A stretch of DNA of 5,280 nt. It comes from Gammaproteobacteria bacterium (lineage in GTDB: Bacteria; Pseudomonadota; Gammaproteobacteria; UBA9214). A program made the translations under genes and the position numbers. Shown piece by piece: positions 4,871-5,280 of this stretch. Within the stretch, counting starts at the first letter, position 1; the number at the start of each line of letters is the position of its first letter. The stretch covers positions 1 to 5,280 of the forward strand of contig DAOVVG010000183.1 in NCBI GenBank assembly GCA_030632175.1. The letters run 5' to 3'. The notes below the pieces were generated by a model. That model was not told the DNA's origin, did no database searches, and saw only the letters and a list, made by a program, of their open reading frames with translations.

Positions 4871-5049
4871 ATGGTATACAGAACTCGAAGAAAATACTCG
4901 GTTGCAGATAAAGCAGTGCTGTGGAATATGTGGCAGCGAGGAGAATCCCTGAAAGCGATTGGGCACGTATTGATAGACCCTCATCGTCCATCTATGGTCA
5001 GCTAACGCCCAGCGGCAGCATTCACCGTCATTTTCGGACATTCAGTTGA
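4871..5049 (+). pseudogene. IS30-family transposase, truncated and frameshifted amino-terminus
   Basis: From ATG 4871 the frame reads MVYRTRRKYSVADKAVLWNM, then WQRGESLKAIGHV, matching the amino-terminal DNA-binding segment of IS30-family transposases (KALMWDRWQxGESLxxIA). In this frame it ends at TAA 5003-5005. The match continues one frame over from about 4972 as DRPSSSIYGQLTPSGSI, the usual continuation with a D-R-P-S-S-S-I core, up to TGA 5047-5049. Loss of a single T near 4969-4971 explains the shift (GTA TT-GAT). Intact IS30 transposases are over 300 residues with a carboxy-terminal DDE domain, so only about 55-60 residues persist. It is a dead remnant and no ribosome binding site is evident. 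Confidence 0.75.
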
Positions 5050-5080
5050 TAGTTCATCGACATATTCAAGAATGTCCGAA
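5033..5080. repeat. 11-bp inverted repeat with nested hairpin, downstream of purL
   Basis: TTCGGACATTC (5033-5043) and GAATGTCCGAA (5070-5080) are perfect reverse complements. Between them GTTGAT (5045-5050) and ATCGAC (5056-5061) pair with one G-T. The structure lies 27 bases beyond the purL stop and overlaps the end of the IS30 remnant. No T-run follows on the minus strand, where AAAA follows instead, so a rho-independent terminator is not shown. It could be a transcript-end stabiliser, part of the purL end, or an end of a mobile element. Confidence 0.5.
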
Positions 5081-5096
5081 GCGGATCGGATCCTGG

Positions 5097-5110
5097 TTGA
5101 TGTCAATCAC
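5097..5110. promoter_or_regulatory. Near-perfect FNR-like motif at the purL stop codon
   Basis: TTGATGTCAATCAC fits TTGAT-N4-ATCAA except for the last base. Read on the minus strand it is GTGATTGACATCAA, identical to the operon site at 2615-2628 at 13 of 14 positions. It overlaps the purL TGA and there is no intact gene for it to serve nearby, and no good -10 at class II spacing in either direction. It may be a relic or chance. Confidence 0.25.
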
Positions 5111-5280
5111 GTGTCAATCCACACACGGGCGTTCCTGAACATGCGCAGCCACGGACCATCCTCGCCCCACTCATCCGGGTGCCAGGAGTGGGTAACACTA
5201 CGGAAGACCCGTTCAGGATGCGGCATCATGATGGTTGCGCGACCATCGGCAGTCGTCAGGCCGGTAATGCCCAGCGGTGA
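5107..5280 (-). CDS. purL: Phosphoribosylformylglycinamidine synthase, carboxy-terminal end
   Basis: These are the last 57 codons of purL, running in from the right edge and ending at TGA 5107-5109. PurL converts FGAR, glutamine and ATP to FGAM in purine synthesis. This end belongs to its glutaminase (class I amidotransferase) domain. The text reads GLTTADGRATIMMPHPERVF, then SVTHSWHPDEWGEDGPWLRM and FRNARVWIDT. It aligns almost residue for residue with the end of E. coli PurL (1295 residues). The MPHPER motif carries the His and Glu of the Cys-His-Glu triad; in the Salmonella enzyme these are His1260 and Glu1262, and the spacing here to the carboxy-terminus fits to within a few residues. About 1240 residues lie outside the window. 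The frame has no start codon here, so it can be missed by ORF callers. Confidence 0.95.
   Translation of the reverse strand, partial: SPLGITGLTTADGRATIMMPHPERVFRSVTHSWHPDEWGEDGPWLRMFRNARVWIDT

Noticed and set aside
4838..5041. A 67-codon minus-strand frame
   Set aside because: It is antisense to the IS30 transposase remnant, whose plus-strand match is clear across two frames.
1..5280. CRISPR array, tRNA or rRNA genes
   Set aside because: No regularly spaced direct repeats, no cloverleaf with a recognisable TTCGA loop and CCA end, and no rRNA core sequence were seen on either strand.

Overview
The window looks like a chromosomal segment of a gammaproteobacterium, possibly a Chromatiales or Ectothiorhodospiraceae-type organism (family-level placement is a guess). 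The basis is a very E. coli-like EttA carboxy-terminus at the left edge, an E. coli-like PurL carboxy-terminus at the right edge, and an FNR/Anr-type promoter between them. All coordinates and translations were read by eye, and no database search was run.

Left part (1-2459, + strand): the last 403 codons of ettA, then three bases later an ATG that opens a SPOR-domain envelope gene. That gene is interrupted by an in-frame amber codon at 1314-1316. The uninterrupted remainder (GTG at 1437 to 2459) carries a membrane segment, a long Thr/Ala/Pro/Glu-rich linker and a carboxy-terminal SPOR domain.

Middle (2460-3344, + strand): an intergenic region with two hairpins, then a perfect FNR-type palindrome placed exactly where a class II activator site should sit relative to a -10-like hexamer. 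This promoter would drive a two-gene operon of a DUF465/YdcH-like coiled-coil protein (2694-2936) and a DksA/TraR-type C4 zinc-finger protein (2950-3276), followed by a hairpin plus T-run terminator candidate. The arrangement suggests the pair acts under low oxygen, with the DksA-like protein acting on RNA polymerase.

Right part (3345-5280): an accessory-looking stretch. A minus-strand lipoprotein gene (3453-4475) joins a GC-rich cadherin/VCBS-like domain to an AT-richer unknown, possibly SGNH-like, domain. Upstream of it lie a short signal-peptide-like ORF, the 5' end of an IS3-family element (terminal repeat, Shine-Dalgarno and the start of orfA), and a decayed 5' end of an IS30-family transposase with one frameshift. 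The window ends in the last 57 codons of purL on the minus strand, with an 11-bp inverted repeat and a second FNR-like motif at its 3' end. Insertion scars lying between purL and the zinc-finger gene suggest a repeatedly invaded insertion site.
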